A stretch of 64,000 bases of DNA from Azospirillum sp. TSH100 (GCF_004923295.1 NZ_CP039634.1:1392001-1456000), one strand, 5' to 3'. Positions 35,751-56,392 are shown, numbered from the stretch's first letter. The notes: generated by a model from the sequence alone, not told the origin. Made by a program: numbers and translations.

Positions 35751-36275
35751 GTGGATCGTACACAAAAAGAAGCGACGATCGCGGCTCTGCAATCGAAGCT
35801 CCAGGACACGGGCCTGGTGGTGGTCACCCACCATCTGGGCCTGACGGTGAAGGAAGTCACCGACCTGCGTGCGAAGGTTCGGGCTGCTGGCGCCAGCTTC
35901 AAAGTGACGAAGAACCGGCTCGCCCGTCGTTCCCTTCAGGGGACGCAGTTCGAAGGTCTGGACGGTCTCTTCAAGGGACCGACGGCGATCGCCTTCTCGA
36001 AGGATCCCGTTGCGGCCGCCAAGGTGGTGGCCGACTACGCGAAGACCAATGAGAAGCTGAAGATCGTCGGCGCCAGCCTCGGCACCCAGATTCTGGACGC
36101 GGAGGGGGTCAAGGCCCTCGCCTCGCTCCCGTCGCTGGACGAACTGCGTGGCCGCCTCGTGGGCATGATCCAGACCCCGGCGACCCGTATCGCCGGTGTT
36201 CTCCAGGCTCCGGGCGGCCAGGTCGCCCGCGTGCTGGCTGCCTACGCGAAGAAGGACGACGAGGCGGCGGCCTAA
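35751..36275 (+). CDS. rplJ: 50S ribosomal protein L10
   Basis: A 174-residue L10, base of the L7/L12 stalk: TQKEATIAALQSKLQDTGLV and KVTKNRLARRSLQGT are typical, and the C-terminal helix holds L12 dimers. GTG start with AAGGAGG 6 bases upstream. Confidence 0.96.
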   Translation: MDRTQKEATIAALQSKLQDTGLVVVTHHLGLTVKEVTDLRAKVRAAGASFKVTKNRLARRSLQGTQFEGLDGLFKGPTAIAFSKDPVAAAKVVADYAKTNEKLKIVGASLGTQILDAEGVKALASLPSLDELRGRLVGMIQTPATRIAGVLQAPGGQVARVLAAYAKKDDEAAA

Positions 36276-36333
36276 CCAGGCCTAGTCACTCGTTTTTTCC
36301 ATCCCCAGAACTCAAGTTGTTTGGAGTAGTAAA

Positions 36334-36711
36334 ATGGCTGATCTGCAGAAGCTCGTCGACGATCTGTCGGCCCTGACCGTCCTGGAAGCCGCCGAGCTGT
36401 CGAAGCTCCTCGAAGAGAAGTGGGGCGTCTCCGCCGCCGCTCCGGTGGCCGTTGCCGCCGCCGGCCCGGCCGCTGCCGCTGCCGCTCCGGCCGAAGAGCA
36501 GACCGAGTTCACGGTGATCCTCGCCGACGCCGGCGACAAGAAGATCAACGTGATTAAGGAAGTCCGTGCGATCACCGGCCTGGGCCTGAAGGAAGCCAAG
36601 GACCTGGTCGAGGGCGCTCCGAAGCCGGTCAAGGAAGGCGCCACGAAGGACGAGGCCGCCAAGATCAAGAAGCAGCTTGAAGAAGCCGGCGCCAAGGTCG
36701 ATATTAAGTAA
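36334..36711 (+). CDS. rplL: 50S ribosomal protein L7/L12
   Basis: A 125-residue stalk protein: N-terminal dimer helix, Ala/Pro-rich hinge ([19 protein letters not shown]) and the globular domain [20 protein letters not shown] that contacts EF-Tu and EF-G. Confidence 0.97.
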   Translation: MADLQKLVDDLSALTVLEAAELSKLLEEKWGVSAAAPVAVAAAGPAAAAAAPAEEQTEFTVILADAGDKKINVIKEVRAITGLGLKEAKDLVEGAPKPVKEGATKDEAAKIKKQLEEAGAKVDIK

Positions 36712-36801
36712 GACCTTGTTGCGTACGGATCACACAGTACCAAGCCGGACGGCGGTCGGTTCCCCAGGGGGCCGGCCGCCGCACGGCATTTTCTGCCTTC
36801 C

Positions 36802-36827
36802 GCCGGACCGGGCTCGCCCGGCCCGGC
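36802..36827 (+). terminator. possible partial attenuator between rplL and rpoB
   Basis: GCCGGACCGGG pairs with CCCGGCCCGGC (one mismatch) over a tiny loop and is followed by TCTTTCC. E. coli has a partial terminator at the same place that sets the ribosomal-protein to polymerase ratio; the weak T-tract fits partial stopping. Confidence 0.55.
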
Positions 36828-36958
36828 TCTTTCCGTCCCCATCATGGGGATGGCCCGCGCGGGCGCCCTCGGGACCGGTCGACAGCAGTCGGCTCGATCC
36901 CACGGTCGGTTGAACGGTCGGTATAACGCGCATCACGTACAGACGTTTGGGGACATCC

Positions 36959-41152
<4,194 letters not shown>

Positions 41153-41219
41153 GCCGAATTGACGTGACCAAACCCCGGAACGGCGTTTTCGCCGGTCCGG
41201 GGCCATGCACTGCCCTTAA

Positions 41220-45425
<4,206 letters not shown>

Positions 45426-45451
45426 TCCGTCAGAGTGATTGAGCAGGGAAG

Positions 45452-45485
45452 GGGACGCGTTCCGAGAGGAACGCGCCCTTTTTCT
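45452..45485 (+). terminator. intrinsic terminator of the rplJL-rpoBC unit
   Basis: GGGACGCGTTCC and GGAACGCGCCC pair (one bulged A) around GAGA, followed by TTTTTCTTT. Confidence 0.9.
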
Positions 45486-45536
45486 TTGGGCTTTGCCGAT
45501 TGAGAGCGGGGGCTTATTCAAGCCGCAATACCGTCC

Positions 45537-45565
45537 TTGACTCTCTCTCGACCTTTCCCTAAAGT
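45537..45565 (+). promoter_or_regulatory. promoter of the rpsL-rpsG-fusA-tuf operon
   Basis: TTGACT (45537-45542), 17-base spacer, TAAAGT (45560-45565). Together with the terminator upstream it separates the str operon from rpoC. Confidence 0.75.
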
Positions 45566-45571
45566 CCGCGA

Positions 45572-45750
45572 ACTTCAAAGGACCCATGGGGGAACCCGTG
45601 TGTCCGCTTGAATCCACCGATCCCGCCGGTCGGAGTCCTCCGATCGGCTTTCGCTCATTCAGCCCGCTCGGAACGGCAACGTTTCGCAGGCGGGCTTTTG
45701 CTTCGTCCGGCTCGTCCGGCCGAGTGATCTTGAAGGGATGAAGGGCAGAT
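45572..45750 (+). promoter_or_regulatory. structured leader of the str operon with terminator-like hairpin
   Basis: The roughly 180-base 5' leader folds into GCCGGTCGGAG/CTCCGATCGGC (45625-45648) and AGCCCGC/GCGGGCT (45661-45696) followed by TTTTGCTT. The latter resembles an intrinsic terminator between promoter and rpsL, suggesting attenuation or ribosomal-protein feedback. Confidence 0.5.
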
Positions 45751-46122
45751 ATGCCGACGATCAACCAGTTGATCCGTAAGCCGCGCGAGCCGTTGGCCGC
45801 GCGCAACAAGGTTCCCGCGATGGAGGCCTGCCCGCAGAAGCGTGGCGTCTGCACTCGCGTTTACACCACCACCCCGAAGAAGCCGAACTCGGCGCTCCGT
45901 AAGGTCGCCCGCGTTCGTCTGACGAACGGCTTCGAGGTGACGAGCTACATCCCTGGCGAGGGTCACAACCTCCAGGAACACTCGGTGGTCATGATCCGCG
46001 GCGGTCGTGTGAAGGATCTTCCCGGCGTTCGCTACCACATCATTCGCGGCACGCTGGATACCCAGGGCGTCAAGGATCGTAAGCAGCGTCGTTCGAAGTA
46101 CGGCGCGAAGCGTCCGAAGTAA
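45751..46122 (+). CDS. rpsL: 30S ribosomal protein S12
   Basis: A 123-residue S12. The streptomycin-contact loops [13 protein letters not shown] and [13 protein letters not shown] keep the wild-type lysines, so streptomycin sensitivity is expected. First gene of the str operon. Confidence 0.98.
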   Translation: MPTINQLIRKPREPLAARNKVPAMEACPQKRGVCTRVYTTTPKKPNSALRKVARVRLTNGFEVTSYIPGEGHNLQEHSVVMIRGGRVKDLPGVRYHIIRGTLDTQGVKDRKQRRSKYGAKRPK

Positions 46123-46134
46123 GGAGAACTCACG

Positions 46135-46605
46135 ATGTCCCGTCGTCATCGCGCCGAGAAGCGTGAAGTCCTGCCGGACGCCAAGTATGGCGACCGCGTC
46201 CTGACGAAGTTCATGAACTGCCTGATGCTGGACGGCAAGAAGTCGGCCGCCGAAGGCATAGTCTATGGTGCGCTCGGCCGTATCGAGGTCAAGACCAAGA
46301 ACGATCCCGTTCAGGTCTTCCACGACGCCCTCGCCAACGTGAAGCCGCACCTCGAAGTCCGCTCGCGCCGCGTCGGCGGTGCGACCTACCAGGTTCCGGT
46401 CGAGGTCCGTTCGGACCGCGCCCAGGCCCTGGCCATCCGGTGGCTGATCAGCGCCGCCCGCGCCCGCTCGGAAAACACCATGACCGAGCGTCTGTCGGGT
46501 GAGCTGCTCGACGCCGCCAGCCAGCGCGGCACTGCCGTGAAGAAGCGCGAAGACACGCACCGCATGGCGGAAGCCAACAAGGCGTTCTCGCACTACCGCT
46601 GGTAA
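46135..46605 (+). CDS. rpsG: 30S ribosomal protein S7
   Basis: A 156-residue S7 ([39 protein letters not shown]) that nucleates the 30S head. AAGGAG lies before the ATG, 12 bases after rpsL. In E. coli S7 represses this operon. Confidence 0.98.
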   Translation: MSRRHRAEKREVLPDAKYGDRVLTKFMNCLMLDGKKSAAEGIVYGALGRIEVKTKNDPVQVFHDALANVKPHLEVRSRRVGGATYQVPVEVRSDRAQALAIRWLISAARARSENTMTERLSGELLDAASQRGTAVKKREDTHRMAEANKAFSHYRW

Positions 46606-46632
46606 GGTTCACGCCTGTCCTGGTGATTTTGC

Positions 46633-48705
46633 ATGCCCCGTTCGCACGCCCTCGACCGTTACCGCAACATCGGCATCATGGCTCACATCGATGCCGGCAA
46701 GACGACGACGACCGAGCGCATCCTGTTCTATACCGGCAAGTCCTATCGCATGGGCGAGGTCAATGACGGCACCGCCGTCATGGACTGGATGGAGCAGGAG
46801 CAGGAGCGGGGCATCACCATCACTTCGGCGGCCACGACCTGTTTCTGGCGCGACCACCGCATCAATATCATCGATACGCCCGGCCACGTGGATTTCACCA
46901 TCGAGGTCGAGCGGTCGTTGCGTGTTCTGGATGGCGCCGTTGCCATCTTCGATGCGGTTGCGGGGGTTGAGCCCCAGACCGAGACCGTGTGGCGGCAGGC
47001 CGACAAGTACGGCGTGCCCCGCATGGCTTTCGTCAACAAGATGGACCGCGTCGGCGCGGACTTCGCCGGCTGCGTCGCCAAGATGGCCGATCGATTGGGC
47101 GTGAAGCCGCTGGTTCTTCAATTGCCCATCGGCAGCGAAACCGGCTTTGCCGGGGTCGTCGATCTTGTGGCAATGCGCGCCACGATCTGGAAGGCCGAGA
47201 CCCTCGGCGCCGAATTCGAACACAGAGACATTCCCGAGGAACTGGCCGGATCGGCAGCAAATGCCCGTCAGGCGCTGCTGGAGGCTGTACTCGACCTCGA
47301 CGAGGCGGCAATGGCCGCCTATCTGGAGCGCGGCGAGGAGCCGGCGCCCGATGCGTTGCGCGCGCTGATCCGCAAGGGTACGATTTCCGGCGCCCTTGTC
47401 CCGGTTCTTTGCGGTTCCGCCTTCCGCAACAAGGGCATCCAGCCGATGCTCGATGCCGTGGTCGATTACTTGCCGGCGCCGAACGACATCGGCGCCGTGA
47501 AGGGCCACGCCGTTGGCGGCGAGCGGTCGGAAGAGCGTGCGGCCAACGACAGTGCTCCGTTCTCCGGCCTCGCCTTCAAGGTGATGAACGATCCCTATGT
47601 CGGGACGCTCACCTTCTGTCGCATCTATTCCGGTACCGCCAGCGTCGGCGATTCGCTGCTGAACCCGGTGAAGGGTGAGCGCGAGAAGATCGGCCGCATG
47701 TTGTTGATGCACGCCAACAGCCGCGAAGACATCGAGCGCGCCCATACCGGCGACATCGTGGCCTTCGCCGGTCTGGAGCAGACGGCGACCGGCGATACGC
47801 TGTGTGATCCGGCCAAGCCGATCGTGCTGGAACGCCTTGATGTCCCCGAGCCGGTGATCGAAATCGTGGTGGAGCCGCGAACCAACGCCGACCATGATCG
47901 GATGGCGGCTGCTTTGAACCGTCTTGGCCATGAGGACCCGTCGCTTCAGGTCTCGGTCGATCGAGAAAGTGGCCAGACGGTGATCCGCGGGATGGGCGAA
48001 CTGCATCTCGACATCATCGTCGACCGCATGAAGCGCGAATTCCGCGTCGATGCCGCCGTCGGCGCCCCGAAGGTCGCCTATCGCGAAACCGTGATGCGCT
48101 CCGCCGAGATCGACCATGTCCATGCCCGCCAGACCGGTGACCGCGCACAGTTCGCGCGCGTGACGCTGAAGCTGGAGGCATTGGAGCGCGGCGCTGGTTT
48201 CGTTTTCGAGAACCGGGCGGCCGGCTTGCCGCGCGAGTTCGTCGCCGGCGTTCAGAAGGGGCTGGAGGCGGCGAAGGACAGCGGCGTCGTTGCCGGCTAT
48301 CCGGTGGTCGACGTGAAGGTGACCCTGACCGGCGGCGAGGCGCATGACGTCGACAGCTCGCCGCTGGCCTTCGAACTTGCGGCGCGGACTGCCTTCCGCG
48401 AGGCTATGACAAAGGCTGCTCCGGTGCTGTTGGAACCGCTGATGCGGGTCGAAATCATCACGCCGGACGACTATATGGGCGATGTCATCGGTGACCTGAA
48501 CGGTCGCCGCGGACAGATCACCGGCATGGATCAGCGCGGGAACGCGCGAATCGTCACGGGACTGGTTCCCTTGGCGGCCATGTTCGGCTATGTGAACTCC
48601 CTGCGCTCCATGAGTCAGGGCCGTGCGCAGTACAGCATGCAGTTCGACCATTATGAGCCGGTGCCACAGGCCATCGCGGACGGCGTCCGCGCCAAGGTGG
48701 CCTGA
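46633..48705 (+). CDS. fusA: elongation factor G (somewhat divergent)
   Basis: A 690-residue translocation GTPase in its normal place. G1 [16 protein letters not shown]3 [15 protein letters not shown] and G4 NKMDRVGAD are intact, as is [18 protein letters not shown] in domain III. In domain IV the usual SGGxGQ loop reads [12 protein letters not shown] near residues 499-510, with both glycines changed. Codons such as CGA, TTG and GGG appear more often than in neighbouring ribosomal genes. It is probably a functional EF-G, but a second, more typical copy elsewhere should be looked for. Confidence 0.92.
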   Translation: MPRSHALDRYRNIGIMAHIDAGKTTTTERILFYTGKSYRMGEVNDGTAVMDWMEQEQERGITITSAATTCFWRDHRINIIDTPGHVDFTIEVERSLRVLDGAVAIFDAVAGVEPQTETVWRQADKYGVPRMAFVNKMDRVGADFAGCVAKMADRLGVKPLVLQLPIGSETGFAGVVDLVAMRATIWKAETLGAEFEHRDIPEELAGSAANARQALLEAVLDLDEAAMAAYLERGEEPAPDALRALIRKGTISGALVPVLCGSAFRNKGIQPMLDAVVDYLPAPNDIGAVKGHAVGGERSEERAANDSAPFSGLAFKVMNDPYVGTLTFCRIYSGTASVGDSLLNPVKGEREKIGRMLLMHANSREDIERAHTGDIVAFAGLEQTATGDTLCDPAKPIVLERLDVPEPVIEIVVEPRTNADHDRMAAALNRLGHEDPSLQVSVDRESGQTVIRGMGELHLDIIVDRMKREFRVDAAVGAPKVAYRETVMRSAEIDHVHARQTGDRAQFARVTLKLEALERGAGFVFENRAAGLPREFVAGVQKGLEAAKDSGVVAGYPVVDVKVTLTGGEAHDVDSSPLAFELAARTAFREAMTKAAPVLLEPLMRVEIITPDDYMGDVIGDLNGRRGQITGMDQRGNARIVTGLVPLAAMFGYVNSLRSMSQGRAQYSMQFDHYEPVPQAIADGVRAKVA

Positions 48706-48743
48706 AGACCGCTGGAACGATTGAGAAACGGAGAGACCACCCC

Positions 48744-49934
<1,191 letters not shown>

Positions 49935-50016
49935 CGACCCGTCCGGCTCCGCCGCAGGGTGACGGCCGGAAGGGAAGGGCGTTGGGAGCGATCCTGCCGC
50001 CGGTTGTAAGTAGAGA

Positions 50017-50054
50017 CGGGCCGTCTTCCCCGCGCAAGCGGGATGAGCGGCCCG
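50017..50054 (+). terminator. two-tier hairpin after tuf copy 2, possible terminator
   Basis: CGGGCCG/CGGCCCG encloses CCCGC-gcaa-GCGGG. There is no T-tract, so it may be a Rho-assisted end or a processing site of the str transcript. Confidence 0.45.
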
Positions 50055-50137
50055 CCCGGTTCTAGCCATCGGGCGTCGGTGTTCGGAGCCGTCCGCCTGT
50101 CAAGCCAGCTTCCTCCGATCCGGGGGGAGATTCAGGA

Positions 50138-50166
50138 TTGACACGCGGGCGCTGAACGCCTAGAGA
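50138..50166 (+). promoter_or_regulatory. promoter of the S10/spc ribosomal protein operon
   Basis: TTGACA (50138-50143), 17-base spacer, TAGAGA (50161-50166), about 305 bases before rpsJ. Confidence 0.75.
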
Positions 50167-50172
50167 TTACGC

Positions 50173-50470
50173 CCTCTGGATTTGGGTTGGTGGTAGGCAG
50201 CTTCGGCCTAGACGCAGCCCGAGACGAACGGCACGGCGCGCCTCCCAGTGGGGCGCGCCGTCTGCTGATCGAAACATCCCCTCCGCGCGATCCGCGCAGG
50301 GGATGTTTCTTTTCGTATCGGCCCGTCGCATCGGTCACAGTGCCGCCCGTCAACCCCGCTTCGGTGGTTCGGCGCGCGGCCTTGCGCTGTCGGCGATGCC
50401 CCAAAGCAAGCTCGTGGAGTTCCGGTGACGCGTCCGCGTCATCGCTAGAAGGTGCAAGGGACGTTTGGAC
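50173..50470 (+). promoter_or_regulatory. structured S10 leader with full intrinsic terminator
   Basis: Between promoter and rpsJ lie hairpin ACGGCGCGCC/GGCGCGCCGT (50233-50261) and then a perfect 12-bp terminator stem GAAACATCCCCT/AGGGGATGTTTC (50271-50309) followed by TTTTCG. A full terminator ahead of an essential operon suggests attenuation (L4-dependent in E. coli) or a separate small RNA of about 140 bases. The 150 bases after it show nothing else until AAGGG before rpsJ. Confidence 0.65.
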
Positions 50471-50779
<309 letters not shown>

Positions 50780-50839
50780 TTTTGGTTGGTAAGGGACCTC
50801 TCCGGTAAGCGGATGTCCCTGGTCAGGAGATAAAGAACA

Positions 50840-51550
50840 ATGCGATCCGGTTTGATCGCGCAGAAGGTCGGCATGACCCGCGTCTTCACGGACGACGGCC
50901 AGCATGTTCCGGTCACTGTGCTGAAAGTCGACAGCTGCCAGGTCGTCGCCGTTCGTACCGAGGACAAGGATGGCTACACCGCCGTCCAGCTCGGCGCGGG
51001 CGCCATCAAGGTCAAGAACGTCAACAAGCCTGAGCGTGGGCATTTCGCCAAGGCGCGTGTGGAACCGAAGCGCAAGCTGGTCGAGTTCCGCGTCGATGCC
51101 GATGCCCTGATCGAGGTCGGTGCCGAGCTGTCGGCCGCCCACTTCGTCGCCGGCCAGTACGTCGACGTCACCGGCACCTCCATCGGCAAGGGCTTTGCCG
51201 GTGCGATGAAGCGCTGGAACTTCGGTGGTCTGCGCGCCACGCACGGCGTGTCGGTGTCGCACCGTTCGCACGGTTCGACGGGTAACCGTCAGGATCCCGG
51301 CAAGGTCTTCAAGAACAAGAAGATGGCCGGCCATCTCGGTGACGAGCGGGTCACGGTCCTGAACCTGCAGGTCGTCGCCGTCGACGAAGCCCGTGGTCTG
51401 ATCATGCTCAAGGGTGCCGTCCCCGGCGCCGAGGGCGGTTGGCTGCGCATCCGTGACGCCGTCAAGAAGAAGGCTCCGGAAGGCCTGCCCTTCCCGGCCG
51501 GCATCAAGTCTGCTCCGGCGGCGGAAGCCCCGGCCGAGACGCAGGAGTGA
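50840..51550 (+). CDS. rplC: 50S ribosomal protein L3
   Basis: A 236-residue L3; [20 protein letters not shown] is the loop near the peptidyl transferase centre. The glutamine methylated by PrmB in E. coli is present in NRQDPG. The C-terminus carries an extra Ala/Glu-rich tail. Confidence 0.97.
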   Translation: MRSGLIAQKVGMTRVFTDDGQHVPVTVLKVDSCQVVAVRTEDKDGYTAVQLGAGAIKVKNVNKPERGHFAKARVEPKRKLVEFRVDADALIEVGAELSAAHFVAGQYVDVTGTSIGKGFAGAMKRWNFGGLRATHGVSVSHRSHGSTGNRQDPGKVFKNKKMAGHLGDERVTVLNLQVVAVDEARGLIMLKGAVPGAEGGWLRIRDAVKKKAPEGLPFPAGIKSAPAAEAPAETQE

Positions 51551-51555
51551 GCGCC

Positions 51556-52176
51556 ATGAAGGCCACGATCAAGAATCTGAACAACGAAGCCGTCGGCGAG
51601 ATCGAGCTGTCGGACGCCGTGTTCGGTCTGCCGGCCCGCACCGACCTGCTGGCCCGCATGGTGAACTGGCAGCTGGCCAAGCGCCGCTCCGGCAACCACA
51701 AGACCAAGGGCATCAGCGAGATCAGCGGCACGACCAAGAAGCCCTACGGGCAGAAGGGCACCGGCCGGGCTCGTCAGGGCTCCATCCGTTCGCCGCAGTT
51801 CCGCGGCGGTGCGACCATCTTCGGGCCGGTGGTGCGTTCGCACGCCCACGACCTGACCAAGAAGGTCCGCAAGCTGGCGCTCAAGACCGCCCTGTCGGCC
51901 AAGGCCGCCGAGGGCAAGCTGATCGTCCTGGAGGCTGCGGCCGCCGAGACGCACAAGACCAAGGAACTGGCGGCCCGTCTCGCCACCCTCGGCCTGACTT
52001 CGGCGCTGATCATCGATGGCTCGAACCTGGACGAGAACTTCGCCAAGGCTTCGCGCAACATCCCGCTGATCGACGTGCTGCCGGAGCAGGGTGCGAACGT
52101 CTACGACATTCTCCGCCGCGATACGCTGGTCCTGACCCGCAACGCGGTCGAGCAACTGGAGGCTCGCCTGAAATGA
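51556..52176 (+). CDS. rplD: 50S ribosomal protein L4
   Basis: A 206-residue L4 with the exit-tunnel loop ([20 protein letters not shown]). In E. coli L4 represses the S10 operon through its leader, which is relevant to the terminator found upstream of rpsJ. ATG at 51556 was preferred to a GTG at 51547; the end overlaps rplW by 4 bases. Confidence 0.97.
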   Translation: MKATIKNLNNEAVGEIELSDAVFGLPARTDLLARMVNWQLAKRRSGNHKTKGISEISGTTKKPYGQKGTGRARQGSIRSPQFRGGATIFGPVVRSHAHDLTKKVRKLALKTALSAKAAEGKLIVLEAAAAETHKTKELAARLATLGLTSALIIDGSNLDENFAKASRNIPLIDVLPEQGANVYDILRRDTLVLTRNAVEQLEARLK

Positions 52177-52490
52177 GCAAGCAGTCGAAACCTGCGGTGA
52201 GCCAGGAGCGGATGTACGACCTGATCCTCGCTCCCGTCATCACCGAGAAGTCGACGTTGGTGTCGGAGCACAACCAGGTCACGTTCCGCGTGCCGCTCAC
52301 GGCCTCCAAGCCGGAGATCAAGGCCGCCGTTGAAGGTCTCTTCAACGTCAAGGTGACCGCGGTCAACACCCTGGTTTCCAAGGGCAAGACCAAGCGGTTC
52401 CGCGGCACCATCGGCCGTCGCTCGGACTTCAAGAAGGCCGTCGTCACCCTCGCCGAGGGTAACAAGATCGACGTGACCACGGGCATCTGA
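52173..52490 (+). CDS. rplW: 50S ribosomal protein L23
   Basis: A 105-residue L23 ([19 protein letters not shown]) with a 12-residue N-terminal extension. It lies at the tunnel exit and docks trigger factor and SRP. ATGA overlap with rplD. Confidence 0.96.
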   Translation: MSKQSKPAVSQERMYDLILAPVITEKSTLVSEHNQVTFRVPLTASKPEIKAAVEGLFNVKVTAVNTLVSKGKTKRFRGTIGRRSDFKKAVVTLAEGNKIDVTTGI

Positions 52491-52506
52491 GCGGGAGTGT
52501 GATCCG

Positions 52507-53334
52507 ATGGCTCTGAAGCAATACCGCCCGATTACTCCGTCGCTCCGCCAGTTGGTCATCGTCGACCGCTCGGAGCTGTGGAAGGGCAAGCCGGTCAAGA
52601 CCCTCACCGAGGGCCTGACCAAGTCCGGCGGCCGCAACAACACCGGCCGCATCACTGCGCGCCGCATGGGTGGCGGTCACAAGCGTACCTACCGTCTGGT
52701 GGACTTCAAGCGTCGCAAGTTCGACGTTCCGGCCACCGTCGAGCGGCTGGAATACGATCCGAACCGCACGGCCTTCATCGCGCTGATCAAGTACCAGGAT
52801 GGGACGCTGTCCTACATCCTGGCGCCGCAGCGCCTGAAGGTCGGCGACACCGTGATCTCCGGCGAGCGCACCGACGTGAAGCCCGGCAACGCGATGCCGC
52901 TGAAGAACATCCCGGTCGGTTCGATCGTGCACAATGTCGAGCTGAAGGCCGGCAAGGGTGGTCAGGTGGCTCGGTCCGCTGGCACCTACCTGCAGCTGGT
53001 CGGCCGCGACGGCGGCTATGCCCAGCTGAAGCTGCCCTCGGGCGAGCTGCGCATGGTTCGTGGCGAGTGCATGGCCACCCTGGGTGCCGTGTCCAACCCG
53101 GACCAGATGAACACCAACCTTGGCAAGGCCGGTCGCAACCGCTGGCTCGGCGTGCGTCCGTCGGTCCGTGGCGTCGCCATGAACCCGATCGACCACCCGC
53201 ATGGTGGTGGTGAGGGTCGCACCTCGGGCGGCCGTCATCCGGTCACGCCGTGGGGCAAGCCGACCAAGGGCAAGAAGACTCGTCACAACAAGAAGACGGA
53301 TGGCCTGATCCTGCGCCGCCGTCATTCGAAGTAA
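52507..53334 (+). CDS. rplB: 50S ribosomal protein L2
   Basis: A 275-residue L2, essential for subunit joining. [20 protein letters not shown] contains the conserved histidine near the peptidyl transferase centre. Confidence 0.98.
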   Translation: MALKQYRPITPSLRQLVIVDRSELWKGKPVKTLTEGLTKSGGRNNTGRITARRMGGGHKRTYRLVDFKRRKFDVPATVERLEYDPNRTAFIALIKYQDGTLSYILAPQRLKVGDTVISGERTDVKPGNAMPLKNIPVGSIVHNVELKAGKGGQVARSAGTYLQLVGRDGGYAQLKLPSGELRMVRGECMATLGAVSNPDQMNTNLGKAGRNRWLGVRPSVRGVAMNPIDHPHGGGEGRTSGGRHPVTPWGKPTKGKKTRHNKKTDGLILRRRHSK

Positions 53335-53346
53335 GGAGGTCGAACG

Positions 53347-53625
53347 ATGGCACGCTCCGTTTGGAAGGGCCCGTTCGTCGACGGCTATCTGCTGAAGAAG
53401 GCGGACAAGAGCCGGGCTTCGGGCCGCAACGAGATCATCAAGATCTGGTCGCGTCGTTCGACCATCCTGCCGCAGTTCGTCGGTCTGACGTTCGGCGTCT
53501 ACAACGGCCACAAGTTCCTGCCGGTTCTGGTTACCGAGCACATGATCGGTCACAAGTTCGGCGAGTTCGCTCCGACGCGGACCTTCTATGGCCACGCGGC
53601 GGACAAGAAGGCGAAGAGGAAGTAA
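53347..53625 (+). CDS. rpsS: 30S ribosomal protein S19
   Basis: A 92-residue S19 ([40 protein letters not shown]), part of the 30S head. AAGGAGG stands 6 bases before the ATG. Confidence 0.97.
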   Translation: MARSVWKGPFVDGYLLKKADKSRASGRNEIIKIWSRRSTILPQFVGLTFGVYNGHKFLPVLVTEHMIGHKFGEFAPTRTFYGHAADKKAKRK

Positions 53626-53628
53626 GCC

Positions 53629-54024
53629 ATGGGCAAGTCTGCCAACCCCAGCCGGGTCGCGGAGAACGAGGCTCTGGCCCGCAATCCGATGATCCGCACC
53701 AGCCCGCGGAAGCTCAACCTCGTCGCCCAGCTGATCCGGAACATGGATGCCAGCCGCGCCGTGGCCGAGCTGACCTTCTCCAAGCGCCGCATCGCCGGCG
53801 AAGTGAAGAAGGTTCTGCAGGCCGCGATCGCGAACGCCGAGAACAACCACCAGCTCGACGTCGACCGTCTCTACGTGTCGTCGGCGACGGTCGGTCGCGC
53901 TCTGGTGATGAAGCGCTTCCACGCCCGTGCCCGCGGTCGCGGCGCCCGGGTCGAGAAGCTGTTCAGCAACCTGACGATCATCGTTCGCGAGCGTGACGCC
54001 GCCGTTGCCGAGGGGGCCGAGTAA
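53629..54024 (+). CDS. rplV: 50S ribosomal protein L22
   Basis: A 131-residue L22 ([38 protein letters not shown]), whose loop lines the exit tunnel where macrolides act. A 15-residue N-terminal extension precedes the core. Its final A overlaps rpsC. Confidence 0.97.
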   Translation: MGKSANPSRVAENEALARNPMIRTSPRKLNLVAQLIRNMDASRAVAELTFSKRRIAGEVKKVLQAAIANAENNHQLDVDRLYVSSATVGRALVMKRFHARARGRGARVEKLFSNLTIIVRERDAAVAEGAE

Positions 54025-54773
54025 TGGGTCAGAAAATCAATCCGATCGGGCTGCGCCTCGGCATCAACCGGACCTGGGACAGCCGTTGGTTCGCCAAGCG
54101 CGACTACGCCAATCTGCTGCATCAGGACCTGAAGCTGCGCGGCTATCTGCAGGGTCGCCTGCAGCAGGCCGGTTGCTCGCGCGTCGTGATCGAACGTCCG
54201 GCCAAGAAGGCCCGCATCACCATCCACTCGGCCCGTCCGGGCGTGGTGATCGGCAAGAAGGGCGCGGACATCGAGAAGCTGCGTCTTGAGCTGTCGAAGA
54301 TGACCGGCAGCGAGGTGAGCCTGAACATCGTCGAGATCCGCAAGCCGGAAATCGACGCTCGCCTCATCGCCGAGAACATCGCCAGCCAGCTCGAGCGCCG
54401 TGTGGCATTTCGTCGCGCCATGAAGCGCGCCGTGCAGTCCGCCATGCGTCTGGGCGCCCAGGGCATCCGGATCAACTGCTCGGGCCGCCTCGGCGGTGCG
54501 GAAATCGCCCGCATGGAGTGGTACCGCGAAGGCCGCGTTCCGCTGCACACCCTGCGCGCCGACATCGATTACGGTGTGGGCACCGCCAAGACCACCTACG
54601 GCACCTGCGGTGTCAAGGTGTGGGTGTTCAAGGGCGAGGTCATGGCTCACGATCCGATGGCGCAGGACAAGCGCATGGGGTCCGAGCCGGTGTCGACCGA
54701 CGGCGAGCCGCGCCGCGAGCGGCACGATCGCCGCGACCGTCGCGAGCGCTCCGAGCGCTCCGAACGCGAGTAA
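54024..54773 (+). CDS. rpsC: 30S ribosomal protein S3
   Basis: A 249-residue S3 with the KH domain ([18 protein letters not shown]) and the mRNA-entry helicase residues. The tail is an Arg/Glu-rich repeat ([17 protein letters not shown]), longer than in E. coli. Confidence 0.97.
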   Translation: MGQKINPIGLRLGINRTWDSRWFAKRDYANLLHQDLKLRGYLQGRLQQAGCSRVVIERPAKKARITIHSARPGVVIGKKGADIEKLRLELSKMTGSEVSLNIVEIRKPEIDARLIAENIASQLERRVAFRRAMKRAVQSAMRLGAQGIRINCSGRLGGAEIARMEWYREGRVPLHTLRADIDYGVGTAKTTYGTCGVKVWVFKGEVMAHDPMAQDKRMGSEPVSTDGEPRRERHDRRDRRERSERSERE

Positions 54774-54785
54774 AGGGGCCGAGCG

Positions 54786-55217
54786 ATGCTTTCTCCCAAG
54801 CGCACGAAATTCCGTAAGGCCCACAAGGGCCGCATCCACGGCAACGCCAAGGGCGGCACCGCCCTGAATTTCGGCTCCTTCGGCCTGAAGGCCCTGGAGC
54901 CGGAGCGCATCACCGCCCGTCAGATCGAAGCGGCCCGCCGCGCGATCACCCGCGCGATGAAGCGTCAGGGCCGCGTCTGGATCCGCATTTTCCCGGACCT
55001 CCCGGTCTCCACCAAGCCCGCCGAAGTCCGCATGGGTTCCGGTAAGGGTTCGCCGGAGTACTGGGCGGCCCGCGTGAAGCCCGGCCGCATCCTGTTTGAA
55101 CTGGACGGCGTGCCGGCAGATGTGGCAAAAACCGCCTTCGCTCTGGCGGCCGCGAAGCTGCCGATCAAGGTGAAGCTGGTGACCCGCCTGGGCGGTGTCG
55201 AGGAGACCGCGGCATGA
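54786..55217 (+). CDS. rplP: 50S ribosomal protein L16
   Basis: A 143-residue L16 ([39 protein letters not shown]) near the A site. Overlaps rpmC by 4 bases. Confidence 0.97.
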   Translation: MLSPKRTKFRKAHKGRIHGNAKGGTALNFGSFGLKALEPERITARQIEAARRAITRAMKRQGRVWIRIFPDLPVSTKPAEVRMGSGKGSPEYWAARVKPGRILFELDGVPADVAKTAFALAAAKLPIKVKLVTRLGGVEETAA

Positions 55218-55420
55218 AGGCCGTAGACATTCGTACGAAGAGCGCGGACGAGCTGAACGATCAGCTCCTCCAGCTCAAGAAGGAGCAATTCAACCTGCGT
55301 TTCCAGAAGGCCTCCGGCCAGCTGGAGAACACCGCGCGGGTGAACACGGTGCGCCGCGACATCGCCCGCATCAAGACCATCCTCGGCGAGCGTGCCCGCT
55401 CCGCCGACGCCGGCAAGTAA
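55214..55420 (+). CDS. rpmC: 50S ribosomal protein L29
   Basis: A 68-residue two-helix L29 ([35 protein letters not shown]) next to L23 at the tunnel exit. Confidence 0.96.
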   Translation: MKAVDIRTKSADELNDQLLQLKKEQFNLRFQKASGQLENTARVNTVRRDIARIKTILGERARSADAGK

Positions 55421-55432
55421 GGGGGATCATCC

Positions 55433-55687
55433 ATGCCTCGCCGCGTTCTGCAGGGCACGGTGGTCAGCGACAAGTGCGACAAGACCGTTACGGTTCTTGT
55501 CGAGCGCCGTGTCATGCACCCCGTGTACAAGAAGTTCATTCGTCAGTCGAAGAAGTACGCCGCCCACGATGAGGGCAACCAGTTCAAGGTCGGCGATACC
55601 GTTTCGATCATCGAATGCCGCCCGATCTCGAAGTCCAAGCGTTGGACGGTCGTGACGGAGTCCGCCGCCGACAGCGGCGCCGCGTGA
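55433..55687 (+). CDS. rpsQ: 30S ribosomal protein S17
   Basis: An 84-residue S17 of the OB fold ([38 protein letters not shown]). Stop codons TGA and TAA follow each other. Confidence 0.97.
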   Translation: MPRRVLQGTVVSDKCDKTVTVLVERRVMHPVYKKFIRQSKKYAAHDEGNQFKVGDTVSIIECRPISKSKRWTVVTESAADSGAA

Positions 55688-55706
55688 TAACGAAAGGTCG
55701 TAAACA

Positions 55707-56075
55707 ATGATCCAGATGCAAACCAACCTGGAAGTCGCCGATAACAGCGGGGCGCGCCGGGTGCAGTGCATCAAGGTGCTTGGCGGGTCCAAGCGGAAGG
55801 TCGCGACCGTGGGCGACGTCATCGTCGTCTCGGTCAAGGAGGCCATTCCGAAGGGCCGCGTCAAGAAGGGCGACGTGCATCGCGCCGTCATCGTCCGCAC
55901 CGCGAAGGAACTGCGTCGGGAGGACGGGTCGGCGATCCGTTTCGACCGTAATGCCGCCGTGCTGATCAACAAGCAGGGCGAGCCGATCGGCACCCGTATC
56001 TTCGGGCCGGTCACTCGCGAGCTGCGCGGCAAGAAGTTCATGAAGATCATCTCGCTGGCGCCGGAGGTGCTGTAA
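55707..56075 (+). CDS. rplN: 50S ribosomal protein L14
   Basis: A 122-residue L14 ([33 protein letters not shown]) at the subunit interface. Its last base overlaps the rplX start (TAATG). Confidence 0.98.
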   Translation: MIQMQTNLEVADNSGARRVQCIKVLGGSKRKVATVGDVIVVSVKEAIPKGRVKKGDVHRAVIVRTAKELRREDGSAIRFDRNAAVLINKQGEPIGTRIFGPVTRELRGKKFMKIISLAPEVL

Positions 56076-56392
56076 TGGCCGCCAAGATCAAGACCAAGGA
56101 CAAGGTCGTTGTCCTGACCGGCCGTGACAAGGGCAAGACCGGCGAGGTGTTGAAGGTTTTCCCCAAGGAGAACCGTGCCGTTGTGCAGGGCGTGAACGTG
56201 GTGAAGAAGCACCAGCGTGCCAGCGCCCGCTCGCAGGGTGGCATCATCGAGATGGAGGCGCCGATCAACGTCTCCAATCTCGCTCACGTCGATCCCAAGG
56301 ATGGCAAGCCGACCCGCGTCGGTTTCAAGATCCTTGAGGATGGCCGCAAGGTGCGTGTCGCCAAGCGGTCCGGCGAAGTCATTGACCTGTGA
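56075..56392 (+). CDS. rplX: 50S ribosomal protein L24
   Basis: A 105-residue KOW-domain L24 ([20 protein letters not shown]), an early assembly starter. Confidence 0.97.
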   Translation: MAAKIKTKDKVVVLTGRDKGKTGEVLKVFPKENRAVVQGVNVVKKHQRASARSQGGIIEMEAPINVSNLAHVDPKDGKPTRVGFKILEDGRKVRVAKRSGEVIDL

